The notes below the pieces were generated by a model. It was not told the DNA's origin and made no database searches. It saw only the letters and a program-made list of their open reading frames with translations. The position numbers were made by a program, and so were the translations under genes. DNA of 64,000 nucleotides from Periplaneta americana (Eukaryota; Arthropoda; Insecta; Blattodea; Blattidae): the NCBI RefSeq assembly GCF_040183065.1, contig NC_091119.1, positions 103,737,274-103,801,273 on the forward strand, given 5' to 3'. Of the stretch, positions 33,745 through 45,499 are shown piece by piece; position 1 is the stretch's first letter; every line of letters begins with the position of its first letter.

Positions 33745-34548
33745 GTTATGCATGTGTCACTGCATTCACTTGCTTTCAGTGAATGACATAGACCTAGTAG
33801 TAAGGCGAGGATACGTATTCAACTGCATAATTTACTCTCCATTTTCAAGTCATACAAAATCATTTTGTACATGTTTTGAAAGACAGTAGTAACGAATATA
33901 CAAAATTAACTGTACCTTTTTCTTCATATTTCAGGCGTTCCTGTGTATATTAACTATTGAGCATGCTATGCAGCATATTTTCAGGACTTCATGGCATAAA
34001 GCTCCAAATTAGCATACTTGGTAAAAACAATAATAATCTTAATTGTCAGCACATAATATTTTTCTCTTAACTGTACTCGATGGCGGAAATTCCTTGCATA
34101 TGCAATGTGGATTGGCAAAACCAAAACAATCACACTATGCATTTGTTCCATTGCACTACTGCGCAACAAGAACCATTTCCAAAGACATCTATCTACCTGA
34201 CTTCATCATCATCCATACAAGTTTTAGGTCATGTGGTCTATTAGATCTCATAATAAAGAGTAATTTTCTCTCAAACTCTTTATGGGGCTTCCCAGAAATC
34301 TTTTCCCCTAAGATAGATAGTGAAGCATAGCTTTTGGGATTCTGTGGGATCTCATACATCGCAAACGTCTCATGCAATTGTTCTCATATTTTGTATGAAA
34401 TTGAGTATTGATTACAGGCCGAGTTCTTCCATTACTTCATCGCTGCGCTTATGGTCTCATTTTTATATAATACTGTTCTTCGCATAAATCTTATTTCATT
34501 AGCTGTTCTTTCCCCTTAATATATTTGCCTCACTACCATAAGTCCATT
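33745..34548. other. Sequence upstream of the PM-repeat exon; no exon identified
   Basis: No confident first exon found. A minus-strand open segment at about 34377-34189 contains FERKLLFIMRSNRPHDLKL. It is only loosely reminiscent of the C-terminal loop of insect odorant receptors and has no supporting context. Confidence 0.3.
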
Positions 34549-34795
34549 CCTGTGGAGTAACGGTCACCTCGTTTGGTCGCGAAACCAAGTGGTCCGAGTT
34601 CGAATCCCGATCGGGGCAAGTTACCTGGTTGAGGTATTTCCGGAGTTTTCCCTTAAGGGAATAAGAGCAAATGCTGGGTAACTTTCGGTGCTGGACCCCG
34701 GACTCATTTCACCTGGATTATCACCTCCATTTCATTCAGACGCTAAGTAACGTGAAATGTTGATACAACGTCGTAAAATAACTCAATAAAATAAA
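34549..34795 (+). mobile_element. tRNA-derived SINE (family A), second copy
   Basis: Matches the element at 240-489 throughout: TGTGGAGTAACGGTCA, a B box GAGTTCGAATCCC, the TTACCTGGTTGAGG segment, the AAATGCTGGGTAACTTTCGG segment and the CAACGTCGTAAAATAA end. Changes in the B-box flanks suggest an older insertion. A clear target duplication was not found. Confidence 0.85.
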
Positions 34796-34799
34796 AAGA

Positions 34800-35420
34800 A
34801 CTGCCATAACAGAGTACAGGGTTTGTTGAAGTCGTATTCTAGTGCTTTTCTGTACCAGGGAAGGTTTCATTACTCTATTGATCATTTACATAGTCTTGGA
34901 GTGTTTTACAGTTTTGCTCATTATTCTAAATAATTATCAAATGTTAATTTGTAGCCAATATATGTAATATCATTTGCTCTTTCTAAAATTTTGTCTTCCA
35001 AACATATTTTACTAGGGACAAGCTATTTTCGCCAGAAGGCGAAACTTTCTTTTTCTGTATTATTTCCATGTTATATTTTGCAATGATATTTTACTAATGT
35101 ACTGAGTATTGTAGATCATTTTCTGTAGGTGCTATTAAAACTAGGTTATCCACAAATATTAATTAACATATTTTTAAATATCTGTTTATCTCCAACTCTT
35201 TATATCGCATGGCTCTCCATTCCTGAATAATTTTTTTCGTGTGCACTATAAACAGAAAAAGAGAAACACCGCAAATCCGTTTCACTCCTATGTTAATTTC
35301 GAGCTATTCTGAGGTCGTGTTATTCATTTTGTCTAAAATTAAATTTATCCTACCTGACTTAAAAATCCCATAACCACCTTCTCCTGTTTCACTTATTCTC
35401 AGTTGGCATCTCTTTTGATA
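34800..35420 (-). pseudogene. LINE reverse transcriptase remnant
   Basis: Minus-strand translation with frameshifts gives, in order, a block resembling the palm (LFIVHTKKIIQEW), FVDNLVLIAPTENDLQ (position of the F-A-D-D catalytic box, here changed to V-D-N), KVSPSGEN, NDITYLGYKLTFDNYL and finally PVLCYGS. This matches an insect LINE whose ORF2 carries the Y-L-G-Y block after the palm. The catalytic second Asp is replaced by Asn, and several stops confirm decay. Confidence 0.65.
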
Positions 35421-35624
35421 AGTTTATTCATACACACTAACATCTATGATGGTATCACGTGTGTAGGATCTTTGGGTATATCTGTAGGCCATGGAATTTT
35501 GTTCTGACTCTGTTTTTATTGTCGTGTGTTATAAATGGCTTGTGTTCATGTAATTGATTTAGATTTTATTTTAATGTTCATTATATTGGTGATTAAGGGT
35601 GTTATGAATCATGATATGCAAATT

Positions 35625-35745
35625 TCCAATCCAGTATATGCCTTCGTGACTGAGGGAAACCATGAAAAACATGAGTCAAATTGGCTGGGCACGGAGTTTT
35701 AACCCAGAATTTTTCGAATATGGGCCTAAAACATTACCAGTTTTC
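35625..35745 (-). mobile_element. Degenerate SINE-like fragment
   Basis: On the minus strand, TTCTGGGTTAAAACTCC resembles a B box and is followed by CGTGCCCAGCCAATTTGACT. Weak, single-copy evidence within this window. Confidence 0.25.
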
Positions 35746-36113
35746 TTTATTGCTTATCCATTTTTGTAATTTTATTGTTAGTTACAATTATAACAATAAA
35801 CGTTACATTACAATAGACTATTAGGTCATGCTGTGTTGTGCAATACTGTCTAGTTGTGCAATTAAACGGTCTTCGGAGTAAACTTTGTTACTTAATCTTT
35901 CATCCAGTGTTCGCACTATGTAAGTTTTCGGGGCACTGTACTGGAATGTGACGCTTTTTAGATTGTAATAATGGTGATGGTATACCTTGCACCAAAATAT
36001 ATGACGGTCTTTCTTCCTGGAATTGTAAACCCTCGTAAATCCCTATCTTCTTAACCCTTAGGCGCGTGGCATAAATACAATGTGATAATGACTTCAGGAA
36101 TTGGCAACTCAGC
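35746..36113. other. No gene recognised
   Basis: AT-rich flank left of the MULE element. Confidence 0.5.
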
Positions 36114-36451
36114 TAAATTTTATATAAGTGTCTATCTGTAGCATACAAGAGACGTCTAATTTGGGTCGGATGAGATCGGTCGAGATCGGTCGCGCTGTGA
36201 GGAGTAGAAATTTTCAGGTGTAGCTAGCTATATTGTATGTCGAGTTCTTATTGGCTACCATCGACTAATGTGTGATTCGGAGACAAATAGAAATGTCGCT
36301 CTCAAACATTCCATGTGACGTCATAGAGAGGTCGGGCTTCGCGATCAGCTGTATGCTCTGTGCTATTGAAGAGAGATAAACGTTTCAATTTCGATTATAA
36401 AGTAATTCATTTCACTTATAGAATTAGTTACAAAACACTTTGACATTTCGA

Positions 36452-39064
36452 CGGCTTAGTGTCAAAGGACACTATCGCCAAAAATCGACTTTCTGAATTA
36501 TTTGTAGTATCATGTTGTACAAAGTAGCCTTTATAATAGTGTGAAAGTAATATGTCTCTACAAGTAATAGTTTTTTTTGTTTTTTTTTTTGTTTTTTTTT
36601 TTTAAGATAGTGTTGTGTTAATTTAGACAGATGCTGAGTGTCAAACAACACTATCTAGACTTAGTTTTCTTTGACAATAATAAAATATAAACTAGAAGAA
36701 CACTGAGTTGAGATAGTGTTCTTTGTCTCTAAATTATTTAACATTTCTAAGATTTTATTGGTGACACTTCCTCAGAACATACAACCAAGAATGTAATACA
36801 ATCACCATACTGTTTATTGTTAAAGATTTGATAATTTTTTTATTAATAGAACACGCATTCTTAAATAAATTCAGTTTGTAAGAAGTTTACAGTTTGTAAT
36901 AAACGTTCTATATCTGGACTGTACACCTTAATCTAGGTAACAGGGTTGATGAATTGGTATTAAATGATAAAACATAGGTAGCACAGTAAGCCTAAGGTTG
37001 CGGTGCATCCGGATCAATGATGAGCCCAAATGTTGGGGGGAGGGAAATTCAGGAATGCTAATGTTCAGACAGAAAACCTTTCATATTAACGTCATATTTT
37101 CAAAAATAATTTTAATATAGCTTTTCATAATCCCAGAAAGCATCAATGCAATAAATGTTATAAATATGATCACATGTCTGAACTTAAGAAGATAGAAACG
37201 GAGGCAGTTCGTCAGTCCCACATTGAAAGAAAGGAAGCAGCTCAAGTAAAAGAAAATTACAAAATTATGGCATCAGTGAACGTTCTTTACTTTTTTTAAT
37301 TTTATTTCGAAGCTGTGCGCTACAATCCAAGTTTTAAAATGGAATGAGTGTTTTATAAACGTAGATTAGCTGTAGGCCTATATAATTTGACCGTGTATGC
37401 TGTAGCCAACAGAACAGCACAAAATTTTATATGAAACGAGATAATTGCAGAAAGGGAAGCTGCAGTAGTACCATCACGTCTCTTTGCTCAAATGAAAAAA
37501 CTGCAGAATGGTAAAAGGTTCTATTTCATGTTCGATACTTGTGGAGGAATGTGCTTATATCAACCATGCTCCTCTACGCTGCGAATGTTTTTGACATACC
37601 TCAAATTGAACATATTTTTTTTAACCAGGACATTCACAAATGGACACAGTCCACGCGAACATTGAAAAAAAAACAACCAAACATACAGAAATATTTGATC
37701 CATCAGGGTGATACACTATACTTTAAGCTGTATCAAAAATAGAAGTGAAACAGAGTGATTTAATTATGTAAGAGAAATTCAGAAGACATTAATAAAGAAC
37801 AAGAAAGTTGACACTAACGGAAACATTGTAAGATGGCTGGATATAGTGTGGTTCCAGTATCGGAAAAGTAACAGTGAACACTTATTATTTAAATACAAGT
37901 ATGATGAAGAATTCCAAAAATTCAATGTACAAAGCAAGATTACACTTGGATTTAGGCTGGATAATCGTCAGCTTAAACCAAAGCATCAAGGAGCACTAAA
38001 AATATACAAGATTAGAAAATTAAAAATCTATTGCAACTGTGTAAACAGAATATTTTACCAGGAAATTACCAATTCTTTTACAATAGTTTAAAAATGGAGA
38101 ACAGGAAATCGTAATATAAGATACAGTACTCAAAATGAAGAGCAATGAGTGATTATAAAATTAAGAGGAAATTTCAAATTTTTATATGAGAGGTGTAGAT
38201 ATTGATACTATTCAAAACATAAAATACTGAATCAAATATAATATAATATATTCATATTATAATTTTATTCAATGTCATTTAGGGCACAAATTCTGAGTTA
38301 AGTGTGTTTTCTTTTCATTACGTGCAGACAGACTTTTAAATGAACTGAATTTGTAGAATTCATTATTTTTTAAATAAATTGATCATTAATTGAATAACTT
38401 TTTCGTCCAAACCCTCATCAGCTGTGGTATATTAAAGTAACATTAGCAATATTTAAAAACACTGATGTTCTAAAATGCAATGTAAAAATGAAGATAACTT
38501 TGCTCTTTTATTATTTTATAAATGCACTGTTAAAATTATTATTTCAGATAATAGTATAAATTGATCTAATAATGATAATATTATGCTTTTATGCTGCGTA
38601 AATAATATTAACTGGTATTTTTATAATCTTACTGATATGTTCTAAGTTTAGATAATATTCCTTTATGAAGAAGAAGAAATTGATATTTGCTGCTCACCAC
38701 AATAATTAAATTTATTAATTTGCATTGTCAAATAGCTATAATTTTTTATTAAAATGTTTAAATTCAATATTTTGGCATTTATTTTTAACACTGTCTACTA
38801 AATTGAAAGCTTCGTTAGTAATAAAGAACACTATCTCCAAAATGTGTTAATTTTTAAGACAATACTAAAATATTTCTAGAAAATATGTACTGTATTGTAT
38901 TGTCTTTAGGTTTGTATTTGATATATATACAGTACATATGATTTAAATTTTATCAACATATCTCTTAAATTAAAGCAGTAACAATAAAATGTACACAATT
39001 AAACTGTTTTTTGCCTCCCCTGTAAAGTTGTGATTTTGGAGTTAGTGTCCTTTGACATTAGGCG
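36452..39064. mobile_element. Nested TIR element, 4-bp TCGA TSD (Sola-like guess)
   Basis: CGGCTTAGTGTCAAAGGACA at the left end mirrors the right end, whose reverse complement reads CGCCTAATGTCAAAGGACAC. TCGA flanks both sides (36448-36451, 39065-39068). Copies of the motif AACACTATCTCCAAA or its complement recur near both ends (about 36465, 36606, 36645, 36713, 38826 and 39046), as multiple transposase-binding sites would. A 4-bp duplication is known for Sola elements; the assignment is inference. Confidence 0.6.
37500..38091 (+). pseudogene. DDE-type transposase remnant of the nested element
   Basis: Frames give MFDTCGGMCLYQ, then QMDTVHANIEKK followed by a I-F-D-P-S-G-Y-T segment, and VWFQYRKSNSEHLLFKYKYD. 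These correspond in order to blocks of a widespread insect transposase-like protein (D-G-C-x-x-Q-N; G-H-T-Q-M-E-x-D-x-V-H-x-x-I-E-x-K; W-F-x-Y-x-K). Stops and frameshifts between blocks show it is inactive. I recognise the pattern but am not certain of the superfamily name. Confidence 0.55.
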
Positions 39065-39068
39065 TCGA

Positions 39069-40085
39069 TTTATTCTAAGTCTCAGATATTGTGTTTCTCT
39101 TGAAATGAATAGGTGTAGTGGTCTAATAAGTGTTACATACATTTGTACGCCAATTGCTTTTAGACCTACACTTCTAAAATGTATCTTATTTATAATTAAT
39201 AAGTAATGATTGCACAATAAAACATTAACGATTGTACTGTTGGGTCGAGTGAAATCAGTCGCGCATGTGTGATTTTGGTTCGATGCTTGTTTCCTGCATG
39301 TAAGGTTCCTATATTGTACTAACATAATATGAATATCCCCACAAAAAATTGATTAAATCCAACATAAATAATTAATATAAGAACATCATTAATAGTATGT
39401 TATGAAATACCATATAGGTCACTCACCATTTAAATCCAATCTACAAATGAATGTGTAGATACCAGTTTTTCACTTTACACTGCTGAACTGTACATCACTG
39501 TATATAAATCTTGCCACCCATAGATAATGTTAGGATAAAATGAATAAACTGTCTTATGAAGAAACGAATTTAACAAATACAATATTACTAAATAACAAAC
39601 AAACAACAACACTAAAGAAACATGAACTGTACATATATTTTATTGATCTGTTTCCTTTCTTTGCAAAAGTGACAGAGAAATATTTAGAACTTCTTTGCGG
39701 ATTGGCTTGCTCATATCAGATTTGTTTTTGTATTTCTCTTTTGTTCAAAACGGTCAGTCTGTCGAATAGTCTATCTCTGGTTAATTTTATGAGAGTTGAT
39801 ATGTCTTTGTCTAGTCTTGTTTTTTTTACAGTGCAGGTATATGTGCTTTAGAGCACTAAGTTGCATCCGTTCTATGTGCATATTAATATCTATACCACAA
39901 TTATTTCCTACGGCAGCAGGCCCAACACACTACGTTCTTCATGCAGTAGTAGTAAAATATTAAAAAAATAATGATAATTCAGTATCACCTGTTAAATACT
40001 GAAGGATTCCTACCAAAAGTTTAGCATAAGTGTTCTCGTCATTTTCTGTGTGAAGAACTCGTAAATACTTGTATGTTACTGCCTG
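39069..40085. other. Internal MULE sequence, no gene recognised
   Basis: Contains GGGTCGAGTGAAATCAGTCG (39241-39260), which resembles the MULE terminal repeat (GGGTCGGATGAGATCGGTCG) in the same orientation. This may be a duplicated subterminal block. The frame at 39540-39851 (+) has no domain. Confidence 0.45.
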
Positions 40086-40772
40086 CTAGGTTAAATCGTT
40101 TATTTTATTCCTAATGTTCTTACTCCATACTTTTTCGATGTGCCAGGTGTAAAACAAGCGTTTATCGGGAGGGCCCATCGCAGTTACCCAAGCTTTATAC
40201 AGTGCGATCCAAAAGTCCCTCCGCAGCTCCATTAGTTGTAGTAATCCTGTAGACAGCTGGTACGTAATCTTGTAGAAAGTTGACATTTTCCCATTAATTC
40301 CGGTTTGACAATCTCACATCCCCAGTCAATCATATGCTTAGCGGCCAGTGCTGCCACTTGAATTCTCTGCCTGGTGGATTCTCGGCTGCACCGTGGCTAC
40401 AGAAGCACTGCGGAGAAACTTCTCGCTCGCACTGTAGTAATATCTATTGCCCAGGCACTTGGAAGTTCTTCATTCGCCTTCTAGCTTCCCGGTATAATTT
40501 AGAGTCCTAATCCAAAAATTTTGATGCCAAAGCTGGACATTTTCGTAAACCTTTATAAAATTCTTCTTTCATGTCACTCATGAAGATTTTGTGGCCAGGA
40601 TACCAATTTCTTGTTTAACACAATTAAAAAACAAAAGATAGCACATTTTCATCTGTCCTATTAGATATTAAGAAAGTCCCTGGAAATCCCTGATTCATTT
40701 CATCAACTGTCATTATTGCGATAAGTTGAAATCCATAATCACCCATACCATGGGTAGGCCCTACCATCAATA

Positions 40773-41027
40773 ATTGAGGGGTTTGCCGGAAAAAGGGCGT
40801 ATACGTCAATATGGCTAAATGAGATACATGCAATCTAAGATTTTAAAACGCACCTGAATAAAATGTTATACACGCATACAGCCCTTTCCTGCAGGTATGT
40901 ACAGTACAATCAAAACAAAATTCCGCTATTATAATTAGCGAATTATTCACTACATTTTAAACCGTTTTTCCGAAGAAGGGCATATAGGTCTATCCGCCTT
41001 TCTTCCGGCAAAGCCCTCAATTATTAC
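40773..41027. mobile_element. MITE inserted in the MULE catalytic core
   Basis: Inverted ends: GAGGGGTTTGCCGGAAAAAG near 40780 against CTTTCTTCCGGCAAAGCCCTC near 41015, with ATAATTGAGGG extending the symmetry outward. About 250 bp, AT-rich, no coding. It interrupts the transposase just before the T-H-G block. The target duplication could not be fixed because the outer bases (AATTATT) are themselves palindromic. Confidence 0.7.
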
Positions 41028-41287
41028 TTTCTCTGAGCCATATGTTTTTAAAATTTCTCCCTGGGCTTTGTATTATAAGAACAAAATCTTCTTCTTTCAA
41101 AAAATGTGCTGTCATGTCAGGAGCAGTTCCTTGTGGCTTATAATCAGGGAAAGGAAGTTCATGCCCTAAAAATGTGAAGAATATGTATGCATTTATGCCG
41201 TAAAAATTGTTGATAAATATGCTACAAAGTAGTCATTATCAGTCTGAGATTATTTTAACAGAATAATAAGGTATAGGTAACTTACGT

Positions 41288-41690
41288 TTAGTCTATGGAT
41301 TTTGAAATGCTAGCCTCATTGCTGAATGTTCCATTTATGCTGTTACAGTTCACAACTAAGCAGTGTCGTATGTTTTCTGTTGTCATTCTTTGCCTGTTGT
41401 CTCTAAGCATAGCTTTGTAGCGCGATAAATTTCGTTCTACGTCACAAGAAGTAAGAAGGGCTTGCACAAAAGCTGTGAGCTGTTCTACAGAACATTTTGT
41501 TGGTTTTTGGGGTGTTTTTCCTTCGAGAATATCTTGAATTTCTTTAAGTTGATAATATCCAGGGTTTTTGGAAAGAATATTTGCTGTTTTCTCATTCACT
41601 TTATCTCCTACATTTTTTTGGAACTGATGTTAAACTGGATATTGTTCTATCGAAATCTGCTCAAGACTGCAGTAAAGGAATACTAATTGC
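41288..41690 (-). pseudogene. hAT transposase C-terminal dimerisation fragment
   Basis: The frame gives NEKTANILSKNPGYYQLKEI and then SCDVERNLSRYKAMLRDNR followed by M-T-T-E-N-I-R-H. This is the C-terminal hAT dimerisation region: the S-x-D-V-E-R-x-F/L-S-x-Y-K-x-M-L motif is diagnostic. It lies between two parts of the MULE gene in the same orientation and is not part of it. The remaining hAT gene is absent. Confidence 0.75.
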
Positions 41691-43261
41691 TAACTCAAGA
41701 GGCTCCCTATGGGGGCGCCATCGTTATGTTCAAAATTCATAAACATAAATTAGTCGTGTTTACAAGGTTACATACTTTTAAAAATGAGGGAAAGACAAAT
41801 AAACATACATAATAAGCAGGTTCCCTGCATAAATGTTAAAATATGATGCTTTTATAAATAGAGGCAAAATATGCACATTAATGCACAATAAAAGTAATAT
41901 AATTGTATTCAGAAATGTGTGATTCATGTAGATAATCTTTCAGCATATTCAAACAATGATAGAGAATAAATATGCAAATACATGAACTTCCTTTCCCTAC
42001 TTATAATACAGAATACACTGATCACTGCTTTCTGTAACTTCCTGTATCCAGCATTACGCATCCCCTCTTCCGAAAGATTGAAGGCTTTCTCAGTATTATA
42101 CAGTCCTTTTTAGTTAAGAGATGTACTGTTTCTAAACTGGATTCTGTGACAGAGTCTCGTATCTCATTCAATATGGTGTCAAATGGTATCTTGTTAGCTA
42201 TCTTACTGGCTGTTTCCAGGCGCTGAGAAGAAGAGAGAAACAAATGGCCAAGGTCACTTCCATGCCCAACATGTGTGTCCGTAAATTATAACTTCCAACT
42301 CTCTTATTTTCACACTGGCCGGACAAAAAGCATTAATTTTTGCTGCCCTGTATTTGTATATATGCCTTTGTCTGTTTCACGTAGGCATGTAATACTCAAC
42401 TGTGGTAACAGGAAAAATAGTGATGCTTAATGTTACTTGCTGTTTTCTGACACGCTCTAACTTACTGTATATAAAGTTTTCTCTGGTCTCCACTTCTGTG
42501 TTTTTCTTCCATTTATGAACTTCTTCTAAGTTTAGAAATGTTTCCGATTTAGTTGTGATATATTATGAATTTCATTATAATGTTTTAATCATTCATATTT
42601 GGTTGTTTCATATGAACAAAGAGAGCAATGATGTTTTGATACATTCTTACGCGTCACTGCTTTTAACTGATGCACCTGACTTTCGTGTTATTTCAGAGTT
42701 TGTTTTCTTGATTACTGAGCATCACACATTTCACATTTAAAGATTTTGTCACTTTTAAACCTATTATATACAATATTATGTTTTTTTTTTTTTTTTTTTT
42801 TTTTTTTTCCATGCCTTTTAAGATTCTTCACATGATTGAACTGCGCGTCATAATAATCGCACTTGAAGGACTTGCTTACTTTCACAACATGCTTTACTTT
42901 CTTATGAGTTTGTACATTACGTTTATAAGAAAGCTGAGGAACCACAAAACTTACATAAAAAGTATGGTTATTACTAGTTACATTATATCAATACACATCT
43001 AAATAGCACAAATAAATAGAGAAACAAATTTAACAAATTACAGAAAAAACACAGACAATTCTATGAGATTTCGAAGGCTGCCGCCAGGATGATGGCATTG
43101 GCCTACACGATATAGACCACAGTCTAATACGCGTATATATACACATACACGAGATGGCTCTTACAACGGCAGACGACCGATCTCGACCAATCTCTCCCGA
43201 CCCATCAGACACGCAGAAATTGAGACTCCTGTTTGCTACAGCTAGACGCTTGTAAATTTTA

Positions 43262-43904
43262 CCCCTTGCTCGTTTCTACAGTTAAGTGGTGAAAGGTGTG
43301 AAGGAAGGGCGTCATGTTTTGGAGCAAAGTATAAATGTAAAGGTGTCGGCTTTATATGCAATGGAGTCATTCCACGTCAGACCGGACAAATTTTTGATCT
43401 CATATTTTTAGAATTGTTTGAAACTTCTTGTATGCTTTCTAAGGGTAAAAATAAGAGACCCATATTATTTTTCTTGGCCCCAGTTCTGGTTATTTTGAGA
43501 TCTATACAGCATCAAAATTATTGAAAAATTGTACACATTGGCATATACAAACATTCGTTTCTCCCATTATGTGTATCGTATGAAATCGAGGTTAGTTTCA
43601 TTTGGAAGGTTAAATATCAGGCTTTTAGCCTGTGTATAATCACTTTCCATTTTTATGTATTCACAGTACTTTATGCCATAATTATTATATAGGTTAATTT
43701 TGTTGTTCATAATGTTAGCAAACTTAGAATACCATTTTTAAATTATCAGCATGTTCTCCATTTAATTATGTGTAAGTAGACCAAAATTTCATAGTGGAAA
43801 AGCAATAAATGACAGAGTAAAAAAATACTAAATAAATACGCGCATAGAGCTCTGTTGCGCTCTTAATCCCTTGTAGCGGCACACTGTTAACTGTTGGCTG
43901 AAGT
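43262..43904. other. No gene recognised
   Basis: GGAGTCATTCCACGTCAGAC (43363-43382) looks like the start of a DNA-transposon terminus linked to the next element, but a matching inverse end was not found. Confidence 0.35.
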
Positions 43905-45420
43905 CTGGCATGCGACATCACACTGGCGACTGTCAGTCCTCTTTGTTTATGTCTGGAGAAGATTGGCTGGGATATACAATACCATACCTAATCCAGGTCC
44001 AAGGCGGAATGAATTCTCTTCAGTTTGTTCCGAGATTTTCAAACGTTAGGGCATTAATAACACTGTACTATAGTATTACCGCGAGTGTGTGTGGCGTAGT
44101 TTCTGTTATTGTTTTTAGTTGGTGCAATTAGTGTGTAGGCTAATCACAATGAGTAATAACAGAACCTAGACATGATCAGTGTTTTAATCCTTTCAAAATA
44201 AGCAATCATAGTCGTAGGTTTAAGAAAGGGAAATTAAGGTGCGTGACTTCCAACATGCTTAAAAATTGAAAATGCAACACATTAAGTTGTCGTACAATCT
44301 TAGGATTTGTGAAAATTGTCATAAGAAAATTTTGTTAATGTCAAATATTAGTGAATCAAGTGCTGTTCAAACCAGCAGTGTTGATATCTTAGGCGGTTCT
44401 AGTGTCCAGAACATTGAAAAAGAAACAACAGGCAATTCGGAAATTGATAAATAATTCAGAGGTGTCAGAGGTGTCAGTGACGGACATTGATAATTTTAAT
44501 GAAAGTTTGATGTCAAGGGTGAGACATCAATTAAGAAGAAGAAATTATCACAGAAGAATTATCCCTAACAGAAATATCAGAAAATAAAACAGACACATAA
44601 GGAAAAGATTTTTCGCGTTGAGAAAAAAGGAAGTAGAAACAACACCAGATGAGAAGAGTAGCGGTGACATAATTAATAAGCTACCAGAGTGTTTCGGAAA
44701 CACTATTGACTTCTGTCAATACTATATATTTGAAGAGTGGTCATACAGTAAAATTAGGGAACACTGTGATGCATCTAACCACATGATCAGTGTTGCAAAA
44801 AACTTAGCTGCAGAGAGGGGAATTCTCTCAAATCCAGAATCTAGAATTGGATAAACTTTAGACACATCCATAGTGGAAAAAGTACTTAATTGACCATTAC
44901 ACTAATAATGATATAAGTCGCATCATGGCGAGAAAGTAAAACTTCGTTTCTGTAAAAGAAGACGGCCACAAAGTACAGAAACAGAAAAGATTATTGTTAT
45001 CAGATTTAAAAGAAACATTTTGAGCTTTTAAGATTAAATATTCAGACATACAAATTAGTTTTTAAAAATTTGCGGAACTAAGACCAAAACAATGTGTGCT
45101 TCCTGGAGCGAGTAGTACTCATTCAGTCTGTATGTGTGTGGTCATCATGAGAATATAAAGTTGTTAATTGATGGTGGAAACATTGCGAAATTAACAGCCA
45201 ATCTACGACTGAGAAATTACAAAGATATGATTTCACAGATTGTATGTAACCCTGTATCCCTTAAATTTTATTTTTGTTCCTTCAATCGAACAAAAAATTT
45301 GACAGAAATAAAAAACATCAAGGTTAAATTTCCTTTATATTTGTCCTGTTTGAAGTGGAATGACTCAATGAAGATATTTGGTGGCCAAGGAGGTGGAACT
45401 CCATGCCGAAGATAACTCCC
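43905..45420 (+). pseudogene. Unclassified DNA-transposon gene remnant (K-F-A-E-L-R-P-K family)
   Basis: In shifting plus frames: a Cys-pair segment LRICENCHKKIL (about 44300-44335), an acidic linker, FCQYYIFEEWSYSKIREHC (about 44710-44770), KFAELRPKQCVLPGASSTHS (45069-45128), and CGHHENIKLLIDGG after a frameshift (45137). This block order, including G-T-H-S-x-C-x-C-x-x-H-x-N-x-K-L, occurs in a family of uncharacterised transposon-derived proteins of insects and cnidarians. I recognise the pattern from memory but not the superfamily. Stops at several points make it inactive. Confidence 0.5.
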
Positions 45421-45499
45421 AGATCTTGTGAGAAGAAAGTAATTATAGAGGATTTCACGTTAAGAAAAAAGCATTGATTATAGGCCTATGGGTCTTGCC

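Larger units (their letters stand above)
40086..42945 (-). pseudogene. MULE transposase pseudogene with N-terminal C2H2 zinc fingers
   Basis: Order on the minus strand from 42945: C2H2 finger remnants (FKCDYYDAQFNHVKNLKRHG, FKCEMCDAQ, HHCSLCSYET); IANKIPFDTILNEIRDSVTE followed by LLTKKD (about 42190-42110), a block preceding the MULE domain; KEEDFVLIIQSPGR (about 41090); THGMGDYGFQLIAIMTVDEM and GFPGTFLISNRTDENV (40780-40640), the MULE catalytic core; and PDKRLFYTWHIEKVWSKN (40180-40110), the C-W/T-W-H-V/I block. A poly-T run at 42780 appears as poly-Lys inside a finger. Stops, frameshifts, a MITE between the -D-G- and T-H-G blocks and a hAT fragment break it. It was the source of the surrounding element. 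Confidence 0.8.
36123..43252. mobile_element. MULE-type DNA transposon, about 7.1 kb, 9-bp TSD
   Basis: The ends are imperfect inverted repeats of roughly 65 bases. The left TAAGTGTCTATCTGTAGCAT and later GAGATCGGTCGAGATCGGTC are matched in inverse by the right end at about 43252-43180. TAAATTTTA occurs immediately outside both ends (36114-36122 and 43253-43261), a 9-bp duplication as produced by MULE transposases. The transposase pseudogene inside, on the minus strand, belongs to the same family. Later insertions inside it are a TIR element (36452-39064), a MITE (40773-41027) and a hAT fragment (41288-41690). Confidence 0.75.

Noticed and set aside
42712-42945. Stand-alone zinc-finger gene
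   Set aside because: The fingers are broken by stops and by a poly-T run read as poly-Lys, and they line up with the MULE transposase downstream in the same element.
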